A stretch of 64,000 nucleotides of DNA from NCBI GenBank assembly GCA_907163375.1, contig CAJQUW010016946.1:703614-767613 (forward strand), in the 5' to 3' direction. Under the pieces are notes generated by a model that had not been told where the DNA came from, did no database searches, and saw nothing but the letters and a program-made list of their open reading frames with translations. This document shows positions 51,840 to 62,524 of this stretch, piece after piece (positions within the stretch are counted from its first letter, which is position 1; every line of letters begins with the position of its first letter). The position numbers and the translations under genes were made by a program. This stretch comes from Prostheceraeus crozeri (Eukaryota > Platyhelminthes > Polycladida > Euryleptidae).

Positions 51840-52273
51840 AATTCTCAAATTTTGAGATTCTTAACTTTTATGATTTTTTCGGTGTCCTGGAACGGTCATG
51901 ATTTTGGGGGCGGGTGAAAATCGAACCGAAGGTTCTAGGGCTTCGCCCGATTGTAATTCTCAAATTTGAGATTTTGAAAATTTGTAAAATTGGGTATTTT
52001 TAAAAACGCCCAAATCGGAGCGAAGCTCCTCTGGCTTTAGCCGATTTATGAATTTAGGTCTTCATAACCTGAAAAAGGGTTCAAATTCATGAATTTATGT
52101 CGTTTTTAAAAATGCCATTTTTTGAAAAAATGGTACTTTTTGAATGGACTAAATTCATGTATTTAGGTCTTAAAAACCTGAAAAAGGGTCTAAATTCATG
52201 AATTTATGTCGTTTTTAAAGATACTAATTTTTTTGATTTTATGGTGTCCTGGAACGGTCTTTTATCCATTACT
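51840..52273 (-). repeat. Right terminal inverted repeat of the Polinton
   Basis: About 434 bp matching the left end in inverse orientation; similarity to the internal repeats continues inward to about 51740. It contains the palindromes at 51918-51951 and 52014-52045, with another just inside at 51804-51837. Confidence 0.85.
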
Positions 52274-52496
52274 AATGCAATATGAAACAATTGATTAGTA
52301 TTCGTTTAGAAAGTCTACTTAGCGTAGCCCTTTTTGTGTAAATACCATCTGATACGATCCGACTAACTTGAAATTCCTGCTTGTAAGTTAAAATTATAAG
52401 TTATACACTTACTACACGAATGTGTTGCATAATGATAATTATGATAAGCATCCAGATTTGACAATTACTATTTAACGTATTATGGAAAATGTAACA

Positions 52497-52915
52497 CCCT
52501 AAGTGTCCAATGTTCCAGTACTGGAACATTGAAAATACATGCCGTGTCCAATGTTCCAGAAATGGAACAACATTTCTAAAACTCAATATGAACGCGGAAA
52601 AACAACGATAAATGAAAAAATTGTATTTTACGTCACCAGACTAATGCAGAAATTGTAATCCGAGAAAAGTTTGACTCATCTTATTTTTTTATGGACAGGA
52701 GTGGGAAAACAAGTTTCAGTGATAAATTTTGAAAATTTCCGAAATTTCAAATTTCTTTGGACCGAACCCAATTAAAACAAAATTCTTTACCAGGGATTGT
52801 TGAATTTATTTACATCATGCTTCTGATATCTGCATGCTTAATGATACTTATAAATATTTCTTATGCTTATAATTCAAAAAGTTGTTCCATAAGTGGAACA
52901 TTGGGCGGTAATGGG
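52497..52915. mobile_element. piggyBac-like MITE, about 420 bp
   Basis: The right end reads GGAACATTGGGCGGTAATGGG followed by TTAA (52916-52919). The left end CCCTAAGTGTCCAATGTTCC (52497 on) aligns with its inverse: CCC, then TCCAATGTTCCA-n4-TGGAACA in both. The left TTAA is not intact. The terminus begins CCC(A)TTACC like the piggyBac end at 22678. There is no transposase. A perfect 24-bp palindrome (52509-52532, CAATGTTCCAGT and its inverse) is part of the left end. Confidence 0.5.
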
Positions 52916-53989
52916 TTAAAGGCTTGTAACTTTGCTTCTACAAGTCCGTTTGACTTGATTCAAAAAAGGTTCGATCGCTAATGATCAGACCTAGAGTGAC
53001 AGACTACTTATAAAATTTCATAAGTAGTGCTAAATGATGAACAATTTAAATTCACTAATTTTGGAGGTTTTCTGGGGTTTTCGATCCTGCTGAAGTCAAT
53101 GAAGGCATGGTTAAGTGTATACGAGCCAGTCTTACCATGAACCAAGCGGATTTTCACTGAAAGCGAGCAAGACACGGAGAGTTTTGCTGTAATATTCCAC
53201 TGACAGGGTGATCCTTCGGGACGGCGGATGATGCCGTAGTGATAAGTGTGGCAAGGGAGTGTGTCATATTTTAGACCGAAACCGCTGGGGCAACTCATGT
53301 CTCATGTTGGGCATTTGACACAGTTCTCAACGTAGCACTTTGAACGCCAATCGGTTGAGTCTTAGCTATCTTGTCATGGATGGCATCTAAACATCTCCAT
53401 TGCAAAACGCTTGTGAATCACGGCTTGCTATCCCTCTCTACGGCTTGCTATCAAGCTGATCAAAGTCTGCCAGCCTCTTACCAACTCTACCGGTTTTCAT
53501 GTCTGGCTATCAAGTCATTGACGGTGCAAGTTACGGAGATTTTCGGTGTCATACTTCCTGTTGGTGGACGTTCTTTCGAGACAGCGGTGAAGTCCGTGAC
53601 GATGAGTACTGCACGGGATGTTGGCAATAGTAATCCTTGTGAAACCTCTCTGCGTCATGTTTCCAAGTGGTTGCCTTTCGTCTCAACGTTGTACTCTGAC
53701 AGCCAGGGCGACATTTAGCTATTTGCCACAGGTTACCTCATAAAATTTCCATTGCACTTGTCTCCCGATAGTTGGTCATACTCGTACATGCGAGAATGAA
53801 CCATAAGTTCTTTTAGGAACTGTCTCTATCACGGAGACGAAATGATGAATGGAATGAATTGGGAGGGCATTCATGCGCCACACGCAACCACACGCTCATT
53901 TCTCTCTTCGCTAGTGAACAAGCTCTTGTGAACGTAGTCAGAAGCTTTATCATGTTGTACAAAAGTTTTACTGCATCACAGGTTGATGT

Positions 53990-54460
53990 ATAGTTAGAAA
54001 GTTTGATCATCGACGTTTTATTCGTGAGTGTCATCAGAAAGTGTATCATGGTTTGCAAAAACAACGTTTAGTGTAGTCAAATAGTTGTACCGCGACACAC
54101 GTTTGTAAAAGTAAAGTTTGATCATCGAAGTTTTACGAAACACAAATGTCATAAAAGCAAAGTTTAGTGTAGTCAAATAGTTTTACCGCGACGCACGTTT
54201 GTAAAAGTAAAGTTTGATCATCGAAGTTTATTCGTGAGTGTCGTCAGAAAGTGTATCATGGTTTGCAAAGTTAGTGTAGTCAAATAGTTTTACCGTGACA
54301 CGTTTGTGAAAGTAAAGTTTAATCATCGAAGTTTTATTCGTGAGTGTCGTCAGAAAGTGTATCATGGTTTTCAAAGTTAGTGTAGTCAAATAGTTTTACC
54401 GTGACACACGTTTGTGAAAGTAAAGTTTGATCATCGAAGTTTTATGACTGACTGAACTCA
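53990..54460. repeat. Tandem repeats of about 105-120 bp, four copies
   Basis: Units contain AAAGTTTGATCATCGAAGTT, CGTGAGTGTCGTCAGAAAGT and GTGTAGTCAAATAGTTTTAC blocks in constant order, with small length differences. They lie next to the small gene at 54510. Confidence 0.8.
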
Positions 54461-54509
54461 CAACAGCATTAGAAAGTTTATTACAACACAAGTGTCATGA
54501 AAAAATACT

Positions 54510-54962
54510 TTATTTGGTCTTTGATTTAACATCATTGAAACCCACTTTACTAATAGCAATGACAATATGGCTTATTTTATTCAGAAGCAAATGATCGCCG
54601 TAACGATAAAAGTTGTCCATCCGAGAAATAATCTTCTGCAGATGTCGTGTATAAAACTCAGAAGCATCAGTAACATATTCTTGTCCGTAGCAACGAAATT
54701 GAAAGTCAACACTTTCCGCTGCTTCACCTTGTGGAAAATGAGTGTAATTGACATGTGCAATTAAGTGAGCCTTGATGAGACTGTCTTTGAAATAAGATAT
54801 AAACTCCGTAAATATCTTTCGTGTATAGTCTAAGCATTCTTCCAATTCTGTCTCCTCCCTTTGAAACTCAAGGATGTAATCTTGTATTAAGCCTCCGAAG
54901 CTCTCTTGATGAAAACGAATCGTGCAATCATCATGTTTCAATGTATTGACTTCAGGTGCCAT
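54510..54962 (-). CDS. Polymerase-B N-terminal-like domain protein
   Basis: 150 codons. FTEFISYFKDSLIKAHLIAH and ISRMDNFYRYGDHLLLNKIS followed by HIVIAIS match the pattern of the region preceding the OTU-like block in Polinton polymerases (compare ESMILKLENCIIEAQLRESG at 43.5-44.9 kb). Here it is a separate gene, divergent from the polymerase relic. Its frame is open. Confidence 0.5.
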   Translation of the reverse strand: MAPEVNTLKHDDCTIRFHQESFGGLIQDYILEFQREETELEECLDYTRKIFTEFISYFKDSLIKAHLIAHVNYTHFPQGEAAESVDFQFRCYGQEYVTDASEFYTRHLQKIISRMDNFYRYGDHLLLNKISHIVIAISKVGFNDVKSKTK

Positions 54963-55597
54963 GGTTGAGTCTATTGCTAAACAACATTTTTGCCTAAGAC
55001 AATTTCAATAACGCGTTACAAATGTGTGTGCGCACATCGGGAACTCTAGCTCGTCTGTGATTGGACGAGAGGTTTGATCCATTCACCGCTTAGGAAAATC
55101 TTATAAAAGGCAGTGCACCAGCTTTGCTCTTCACATTTATCTTTCACAAGGTGACAAGGTGTGTGTCGGTGAGCTCCTGCTATCAGATTGTTTTGACTTG
55201 CTATCAAGTTGAATAGTCTCTTGCTATCAAGAAATTCACTTCTGCTCATAAAACATATCATCGCTGTAATACCTCCTTTGCTCGAGCGTTCCTTCGGGAC
55301 GGCGGGTACTGCACGGGTTGTTCGTCGTTTGTTAGACCGAAACCTCTGAGCCGTTGGTCATGGTGGGCGTTCGACTTCATACTCAACGTGATGCTTTCTC
55401 TCGCCAGGCCAGAGTACTTCAGCCATTCGGCAAAGGTTAGTCTTTATGACATGGAGCAGAGTGAAATGTAATTCATTAGATGTCACTTCAATGATTGTTC
55501 CCATGATAAACGTTGACTAGGCAAATGAAACGATTCTCATGTTTCCTTTTCAGTGATTGAAGTTTTACAATTGATCATCTGCAATCGACTGTCCGTC

Positions 55598-56500
55598 ATG
55601 GAATTCACCAAAGTTGAGAATTACCGCATTGCTGTCGAGATAGAGAAGGCTACCATCGAGCAATGTAAGTATTTGTATCAAGTATCACTCTATTACTAAC
55701 ATCATTAGGGCAGACATCCTCATTAAAATTAAGAGCCGCTCCCTTATTTTGTTCATGTTTAAACCGAATCCAAATTTTACCTCTGCTTATATTTGCTGCC
55801 ATTCTTTTTCAGTGCATGAATGTATTCGTAATGGAAACCCGTCCCCCAAGGAGCAATCGGGGTAGCCTATGAGCGGCTTGGCAAGTGTAAGTATCTTTAA
55901 TATTTCATGTTTAGACTGTTTCAGATCCTCTGCATCATCCTTGTCTCATTATCTAATCTCTCTTTCCTCTCTACAGACTTGGCCAAGATGAAAAAGTGGG
56001 AAGAAGCCGCGAGGCGGAAATACCGCGAGGAATTTCCGGCCCTACCTTCCCACTCATCTACCTCCGCTCAAGGTGCGACTCCTTTCTCGGGCATCGACAT
56101 CGCCCCACCTCCACCGCCTGCTCCGCTCCCTGCGGCAGTCCCTGCTCCTCGTCACCACGTCCCTCCGACACCGAAGCCCAGGATCCTTCCACCCTTGGCT
56201 CGTGTCCCACTCCTGCATCTTCCGCGTCCATCGGTGTTGCCGGAGATCAATTCATTAGATGGTAAGTAACTGTGATTGGGAAAAGGGGGATAAGACTTCA
56301 AACTTGAAATTATGATCATGTTACTAATCTCTTTTCTCTTTTTGTCAACAGATCTGGTGGTCTATCTCTTGGATGGCGACGTTCCCTCCCGCCCCATCAT
56401 TATTATCATCATCATCATCCCAGCATCGCCACCACCACCTGCAGCAGGCGACCTCCTTGTTCAGTCGGTGGAGAGATTGCTGAGGAACAGGAGTTGGGGA
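55598..56500 (+). pseudogene. Leader region of the relic with intron-like boundaries
   Basis: MEFTKVENYRIAVEIEKATI begins at 55598. GT...AG boundaries with good pyrimidine tracts follow: CTCTTTCCTCTCTACAG at about 55976 and TTTTTGTCAACAG at about 56351. A proline-rich segment (APPPPPAPLPAAVPAPRHH) lies between. The family is uncertain; it could be the spliced 5' part of the polymerase gene of this relic. It appears broken. Confidence 0.4.
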
Positions 56501-56509
56501 TAGTCGGAG

Positions 56510-58940
56510 AAGAGAGGGAGATTGAAGTCGAAGAGGAGAAGGACTTTCGATGCCAGCGGTTGTTACAGGGTCTTCGCCAAAGCCTTCAATTTGAGACGTC
56601 ACGCCGCTGGTAATGCCTGCAGAGGTGGAAAGCGCCGACCGATCCCTCAACGACCCAAGTGTGAAGGTTGTGGACGCACGTTCTACAACAACACCAACTT
56701 CCGAGTCCACATCGAAGGCGGGTTCCTGTGGCAGTGTGAGGCAACCACTGACAACAACAGGTAGGAAGCATCTTTCATCGCACGTCGGCTTTTCCTGTTC
56801 TTCGTGTCGGAAGACCTTTCCTACAGAGTTTATTCTTTCTTTGCACACTCTGTCACACACATTCCACTGACAACAACGTCACTCTAAATCTGAGCAGGTT
56901 TTCCCTTGAGAGGCTCGTTCGCGACTATGAGTTAGAAAGCTCTGAAGCTGTGCAGGACATTCATCCTTTCTTGATGAATAACATAGGCTTAATTCATCAA
57001 ATGTTGGCGAGCTTAGATTAGATTTTTACTCAAAGGCATGCTCTATCTCACTGCTCGTTTCAATAAGGTAGACAGTAGCACGGGAGAAGTAGAGTCCACT
57101 GTGACGATTAGGACAGCTCCTGTGCTGCTGATCTCATAGGTGATGTAAACGAGTGGATAGAGAGACATGCGACCTATCTCGTCAGCAACTTAAATAAATT
57201 TAATGAAAGAGACAGCGGTCTGGTCTTTGATGGGATAGAGAAAGTAGACATTAAAATCAATCTTTTAGAAAATTTGCAAGGGAGTGGTTGTTTCACCCTC
57301 GCCTCCCAAAGCACTGGCTGACAAAAAGGCTGTCATCAATGTAGAGTGTCAGTCCCAGTGTTTCAAGTATGCCGTCCTCTCCATTCTTCACTACAATGAT
57401 ATAAGGGTGCATCGTGAACGAATCACTCACTATCGTGAATGGGAGGATGAGCTTAGGTTTGATGGGTTAGATGTCAATACATTAGACTTTAAAGGCATCG
57501 CCCAATTTGAAAAATTGAATGAAATTAAGATCGTCGTCTATCTCTGGGAAAAAGGTCTGAAGGGCGTTAGGTATAATAATCTCCAAAGTAACTTCGACCG
57601 GGTTGTCAATCTTCTCCTAGTCTATAGCGACAACCACCCAGAATGGCATTATTGTGGCATTCATAAAATTTCTAGATTGTATCGCCTCCAGCAAAGTTAT
57701 GATGACAAACATTATTACTGTGATCGCTGCACACGGCGTTTCACATCTAAACCATATTTTCAACAGCATTACTAGTGGTGCTGTCGGGGTAAACTTCAAA
57801 TGGAAGTCATGCTCAAAGATGAATTTTATAGGTATGAAGAAAACGGCAATGAGCTCAGTCCCATACGTACCATCTATGCGGACATTGAATGTTACATTGA
57901 ACAAGAAGATCTAAGTCATGAGCCAGCAGCCATTGCCTGCTATGAAGTCTGGCATCCATATTATAGGAATCAAAATAAAATGCATGTGTGGCAAGGCGAG
58001 GAGTGTGTTGAAAACTTCCTCAATTTTTCAGATAGGAAAGCCCGTTTTCATCAACGCCATGAAACGGACCTGACTAGGAAACCCATGTGCTTCACAGAAG
58101 CCGATAAATTCAAATTTGATAGGACCACGGGATGTCCCCGCTGCTGTTCATCCTTTGATGATCAGCAACATAAGAAAGTGAGAGACCATTGCCATCTCAG
58201 TGGTAAATTTAGGTCTGCCTTATGCAGTAAATGCAATATGAAACTTAGGCTCAAACGGCAAACGCTACCCGTCATCTTCCATAACTTTAAATGTTATGAT
58301 GCTCACATCATCATTCGCCATGTATTCGGTAAAATGAAATCCTGGTCTTCCAAAGTGATTGCACAAAGTAAAGAAAAATTTATGTGCATCACTGCTAAAG
58401 TCCAAGTCGATAAGACGAAGGAGGGGAAGCCTGTCTTCTATGACATAAAGTTTCTAGACAGTTTCCAGTTTATGTCTTCTTCCTTAGCCGCGTTGGCTAA
58501 TAATTTAGAAACACCTCCCTCACTCAACATTTACAAAATTTTTTAAGAAAGACTATCCCAACATAAGTGACAGTCTCATGCGACGGAAAGGGGTATTTCC
58601 TTATAGTTATTTTAGTTCAATGGATACATTGAAAGAGACATCCCTTCCGTCCATCGATAAATTTAAAAATGATTTTGACGGGTGAGGACTGTTCGCTGGT
58701 TTAAGGATTGGAAGTAGAGTGTGAGAGAGATGTGAGGCGAGGTTTGAGCTTTAGGACTATAGGCATGCAGAGCAAGCATGGTAAGAATTAAAAAAAGGTG
58801 TCACACTCTTGGTGACTACATGCTTGCCTACTTAAAATTAGACCTCTATATGTTTTGGCTGACCTGTTTGAGACTTTTAGGAAAGTCACCTTAATACAGG
58901 ACGCCTTAGACCCCGTTCATTTTGTTATAGGCTAGGGAAA
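56510..58940 (+). pseudogene. Polymerase B remnant (zinc finger, OTU-like, exonuclease)
   Basis: In order: C2H2-like fingers (CEGCGRTFYNNTNFRVH, CSSCRKTFPTEF); the domain preceding the OTU-like block (SGLVFDGIEKVDIKINLLE); the OTU-like block (VECQSQCFKYAVLSILHY); a finger (YYCDRCTRRF); exonuclease motif (TIYADIECYI); the HNH-like cluster (CPRCCSSF...RDHCHLSGKFRSALC); and exonuclease II (IFHNFKCYDAHIIIRH). Remnants of the RKGVFPYSYFSSMDTL region run to about 58.94 kb. The polymerase palm motifs are absent. It is a partial and broken relic, with several breaks. Confidence 0.75.
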
Positions 58941-59975
58941 ATAGACTTGAGGTTGGAATAAATTGCAAGATTTTGTTTTTCACTTTTTATTGGTTGATTA
59001 TGGTCTGGGCAACATCATGGCAAAAGTTCATGAAAATTGCATCAAGTTTAGATGTGCAATTCTGACATTTTTGTAAGAAAAATATAAAAGAAACCATTCG
59101 GTATTAAGTGCTTGTTTTTCCACATCTAATTATGTATGTAATGGGCTCTCAATGAGTATGAAGGGTTTTTCATGTGAAAAGCATGATTAACGCAATGTAT
59201 GCAACTTCTTCAACGCGTTGAATCTTCGCATTCAATTCTTCGTATTCGTATTCGTCCATCTTTTAGCCAATGAAAATATTCTTGATGTCAGATCCCCTAT
59301 TTATTTCATCCATCATCTTTGACGATGACCTTACAAAGGAAAAAGTTCAGAGTTAAGAGGAGGGCAGGAATTTAAAATTATTAACGTTTAAACAAATAAC
59401 TTTTATTAATTCAATTCAATCAACGAAAGTTATCAATTAGTAATGACATTTAAGCAGGTAAATTAATTATCTGGTAAATGAATTAAATATTATTTTCCAA
59501 TAGAATAAGCGCCAAATTTGAATAATCAGCTGTTGACTTTGAGTGAATAAATCGCAAAATATATTGAACGTATCGTGAACTGTGACTGAATAGAATTTAG
59601 ATCGGCATTCTCTGAAACTGTTATCTGAAAAATATATAATCAGTCACAACTTCTTTTGCGAACAGATCATGCCGCGAGATAACCTTTGATGCTTTTTCTA
59701 TTGGCAATGCAATAAAAAGATTAAGGTCATTGTGTCCAAATAATTACTGCTGTAGGATGGAACAAAGCGATTAATTTCAGAAAGCTAAAATTTAAATGCG
59801 TCACTGGTGTTTTATGAGCCCGAGGTAGGGTAGAACCTGAATCCAGTCATGCTTTATTACTCTACATCTAGTGAGTATGAGTATGTTTGCATAGCAAAGT
59901 TGGGCTCAATCTGTTTGGGTCTCTGGTGGTCGGGGACCGTAAAGAACAGGGTTCCCCGAAGGAAAGTCCTTTAAA
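58941..59975. other. Unassigned AT-rich sequence
   Basis: No gene is recognisable. Its end (59799-59857) contains a copy of a short sequence (GTCACTGGTGTTTTATGAG...AACCTGAATC) that occurs again just beyond the following mariner (61532-61590). Confidence 0.5.
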
Positions 59976-61519
59976 TACGATGGTCATGCTTTGAATTTTT
60001 TTAGTCACGAATAAACTATTCAGGTTGACGTCACGACAAATTTTAGTAGAACGATAGCAAGGAATCGAATAGGCTCTCAACACCAAGTTTCGCATTCAGC
60101 ACATTTATATACAATGAATGACACTGCCTTGAAGTTGATGAAAGCTTCACACCTCAGTTTAAGAGCTCGGTGTCGTTGCTCGTTTTCATTTTCAGACGAG
60201 AAATTAATTATGGAATTGTCAATATTTGCTTTCCGACCCAATGATGTTTTACGACTTCAAGAAAGGACTTACAAAGAATATTTCGAGTCGCTGCACGGCA
60301 TGCTTTGGAGCGTGATAAGTGTCCATCATGAATCCATGATCAGCTTCTGGTTTCGTGAGTTCAAACGAGGGACAAACAGATTTTGAAGACGAGAGCCACT
60401 CCGGGTGCCCAGTGTGAAGCGACAACAGACCAGGAAAATGCGGAACGCATCCGCCTTCTGGTTGAGGACCGATCGATGAGTGACATTGATTCAGATTCAG
60501 TCATCATCTTAAATATTGGAATCCCACAGCTGCGCAGGAAACTAGTTCACGACCATCATTGGGTCTCACAAAGCGATCCGCCAGATGGGTGCCTACACTA
60601 ACCTGACGGAAGAACAGAAGCAAAAGCGCGAGTCGATTGGTGTCGTTTCATGCTGCGGAAATTCAACAACGGAGCCCTCGAGACAAACCGACATGATAAT
60701 CCACTGGGCGATTGGAGACATGGATTTATGATTACGAACGGAACCGGCCGGCGGGCCCGAACTTGAAAAATTCAATCAGCCAGTGCGGGCGAATCGTGGG
60801 TGCTTTGGCCTGGCGAGTCGTCTTTGGTGGGCCAGGCGGAGTTGGCAGAAGAGGTCAGGCGGAATCAAGATCTGTCGGAAAAACGAATGGTTGCCGTCTT
60901 CTTATCAACAGCAAGTTCGGTCTCGTCGCGGTCGTCCCATTGTAAGAGAGACACTGGTACACAAACCGTCTGAATATTAGCGCCTACCCAATTATTAGTC
61001 TTCCAAGCGTTGAAGGACCAGCGACTCGAATTCTAAAAACCGATCAGCGACAGCGTCCGGAAAAAAAAAGATCTTGTGCAAACAAATAGTCAAGGACGAG
61101 TACTGATGGTAGCGGTTGTTTGGCGACACAAAAAAAAATTCATGACAACGCTTCCTCCCACACAGCAGCTGATACGCTCGACTTCTTGGAAGCAGAGGCT
61201 GGTTCAACTCCTCACGCACCCTTTTTTCCTCCCCCATATTCACCAGATCTCGCTCCCTGCGACTTCTGGCTGTTCCCCAAGGTCAAGGAGCATCTTCGTG
61301 GACGACGATTCGCATCAGACATGGAGGCTCTTGAAACTTTGGACACGGCACTGCCGAGCCTTACGGAAGACAACTACAAGCAGTGCTTCGAGAGGAGGTT
61401 TCACCGAATGAACTCTTGTATACACCATGCAGGACAGTACTTCGAAAAAATATAATTGTAAGAACTCACAATAACTTCTCTTTTTTTCATGACTAAAAGC
61501 TTTCAGCATGACCCTCGTA
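59976..61519 (+). mobile_element. mariner (DD34D-type) with both ends
   Basis: The left end after TA is CGATGGTCATGCTTTGAATT. The right end read inward after TA is CGAGGGTCATGCTGAAAGCT. Both continue into TTTAGTCA(C/T)GAA. The 1.54-kb length suits a mariner, and the transposase remnant between them reads left to right. Confidence 0.8.
60114..61455 (+). pseudogene. Decayed mariner transposase
   Basis: The N-terminal part includes LTEEQKQKR (about 60.6 kb). The C-terminal catalytic part is clear: HDNASSHTAADTLDFLEAEA (about 61.14 kb) and PPYSPDLAPCDFWLFPKVKE with HLRGRRF (about 61.24 kb), then FERRFHRMNSCIHHAGQYF. Pieces fall in at least three frames, so several frameshifts have accumulated. 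YSPDLAPCDFWLFP is the classic mariner third-Asp block. Confidence 0.85.
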
Positions 61520-61908
61520 TGCCTTTGTAATCAGTCACTAGTGTTTTATGAGACAGAGATGGAACCTGAATCAATCAGTCAAGCGGCATTGTCTGAATAT
61601 GGAGGGACTAACAACATCATCTATCATTGAAATTCCGCTATTTGTATTACCCCAAATATGAAAGCGATTGTGCTATCACAGATATACGAAGCATGTATAA
61701 CTGTAATGGATAAAAAAGAAGCAAGAGTTACAAAAATTTACACAACATTCCAGTTTACTCGATGTCCATGCTGAAATCTCTTTTTCAATCCCTAAGTTAA
61801 CATATATACTGAGGACAATACTGGTATTTGAAGACAGATACCTGGAGATTCTCGATGAAATCATCCTAACCTGTGTAAGCTCCATCTCGAATGTTGATTT
61901 CACGGCAT

Positions 61909-62404
61909 CAAGTTCTCGTCAAGCTTCTTTATCTACCAGATTCGATGGTCTTGGTATTCACCGGTTTCGAGATCTCGCTCTGCCGGAATATTTGGCTTCC
62001 TTACCATGAACTTCGGAGTTGACCAAGTATATTCTGTTCCACTCCACGGATTTGCCTCTGAGTTGATCGACAAGGTGCTGAAAATTTGGCAAGAACCTGG
62101 TCTGTCGTTTCCAAACAAGGAGTCTTTCGGATATCATAAATCCTAGCTCTCCATTTATCAAAATGAAACATTCAATAATCCGTTGGAAAATGCAAACAAG
62201 GTAAACAGAGCTCGTTTCCTTGCAGCGAAATGCCCGGAGTCTGGTGCTAGGTTGAATGTCCTCCCGGTTTCATCATTACAAACTCATCTGCAAGATACTG
62301 CATTTAGGAAAGCTATTGCACAGAGGGCTGGGTTGCCACGTCCACGAGTCCTTGAGGACACGGTGCCGTCAATGGTTGATGTCACCAATGGTCGGTGTCG
62401 TTGA
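61909..62404 (+). pseudogene. Retroelement C-terminal fragment (GLG...LALP...LLAA type)
   Basis: STRFDGLGIHRFRDLALPEY (about 61.93 kb) and, in another frame, NRARFLAAKCPESGARLNVL with PVSSLQTHLQDTAFRKAIAQ (about 62.2-62.34 kb) resemble a conserved C-terminal region found downstream of reverse transcriptases in several invertebrate retroelements. I recall this pattern but cannot name the clade. A stop and a frameshift separate the two pieces. Confidence 0.4.
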
Positions 62405-62524
62405 TGTTTTGTTTTTTTTAGAAGCTGTTTTGTGTGTAGTGTGAGGTATTCAGCAATGGGGGAGGACATGTGTTTCGTCGTGTAGGTGCTGTGTATTTGT
62501 GTCGCGTGAGCAATCACCAACACA

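Larger units (their letters stand above)
33852..52045. repeat. Double-hairpin palindromic element family (20 or more copies)
   Basis: The consensus is CGAACCGAAGGTTC-TA-GGGCTTCGCCCGA, two hairpins with 3-nt loops side by side. Copies or variants occur at 33852, 33946, 38038, 38233, 38936, 40402, 40500, 40796, 42718, 43735, 43871, 45421, 45475, 45847, 46247, 46290, 46625, 46989, 49957, 49993, 51804, 51918 and 52014. Stem sequences vary while pairing is kept (GCCTGCGGC becomes ACCTGTGGT between 46247 and 46290). Copies inside genes keep the reading frame, often encoding (R)TEGSRASP-like peptides, and the one at 45475 is in the opposite orientation. Confidence 0.9.
33514..52273. mobile_element. 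Polinton/Maverick element, 18.8 kb, nearly whole
   Basis: Terminal inverted repeats start AGTAATGGATAAAAGACCGT on both ends. The flanks AATGAT (33508-33513) and AATGCA (52274-52279) agree in four of six bases, an imperfect 6-bp target duplication. Inside are about thirteen genes, including protein-primed DNA polymerase B, retroviral-type integrase, adenain-like protease, packaging ATPase, major capsid and penton-like proteins. The sequence is far more AT-rich than its surroundings. Terminal repeats are nearly identical and most frames are open, so it is young, with about two breaks. It inserted close to the DD37D mariner. Confidence 0.93.
53195..55400 (+). repeat. Three diverged copies of a CCTTCGGGACGGCGG block
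   Basis: Related stretches near 53210-53340, 53560-53660 and 55280-55400 share TCC/TTTCG(G/A)GAC(G/A)GCGG, TACTGCACGGG and TTAGACCGAAACC-CTG. TTGCTATCAAG units precede two of them. They flank the tandem repeats and the polymerase relic, so they may be subterminal parts of that element. Confidence 0.55.
54510..58940. mobile_element. Older Polinton-type relic (polymerase region)
   Basis: A minus-strand gene with a polymerase N-terminal-like domain (54510-54962) and a plus-strand polymerase B region (about 56.5-58.94 kb) share a spacer with a TATA box (CTTATAAAAGGC, 55100-55111). Intron-like GTAAGT...CAG boundaries occur at about 55.67-55.81, 55.88-55.98 and 56.26-56.35 kb. No terminal repeats, capsid or integrase genes are recognisable. 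It is broken in several places and is clearly older than the Polinton at 33.5-52.3 kb. Confidence 0.65.

Noticed and set aside
53990-54460. CRISPR-like array
   Set aside because: The repeats are over 100 bp, contiguous and in a eukaryotic setting; there are no short repeats with unique spacers.
54510-54962. Host gene on the minus strand
   Set aside because: The domain pattern matches the N-terminal region of Polinton polymerases and it lies among relic sequences.
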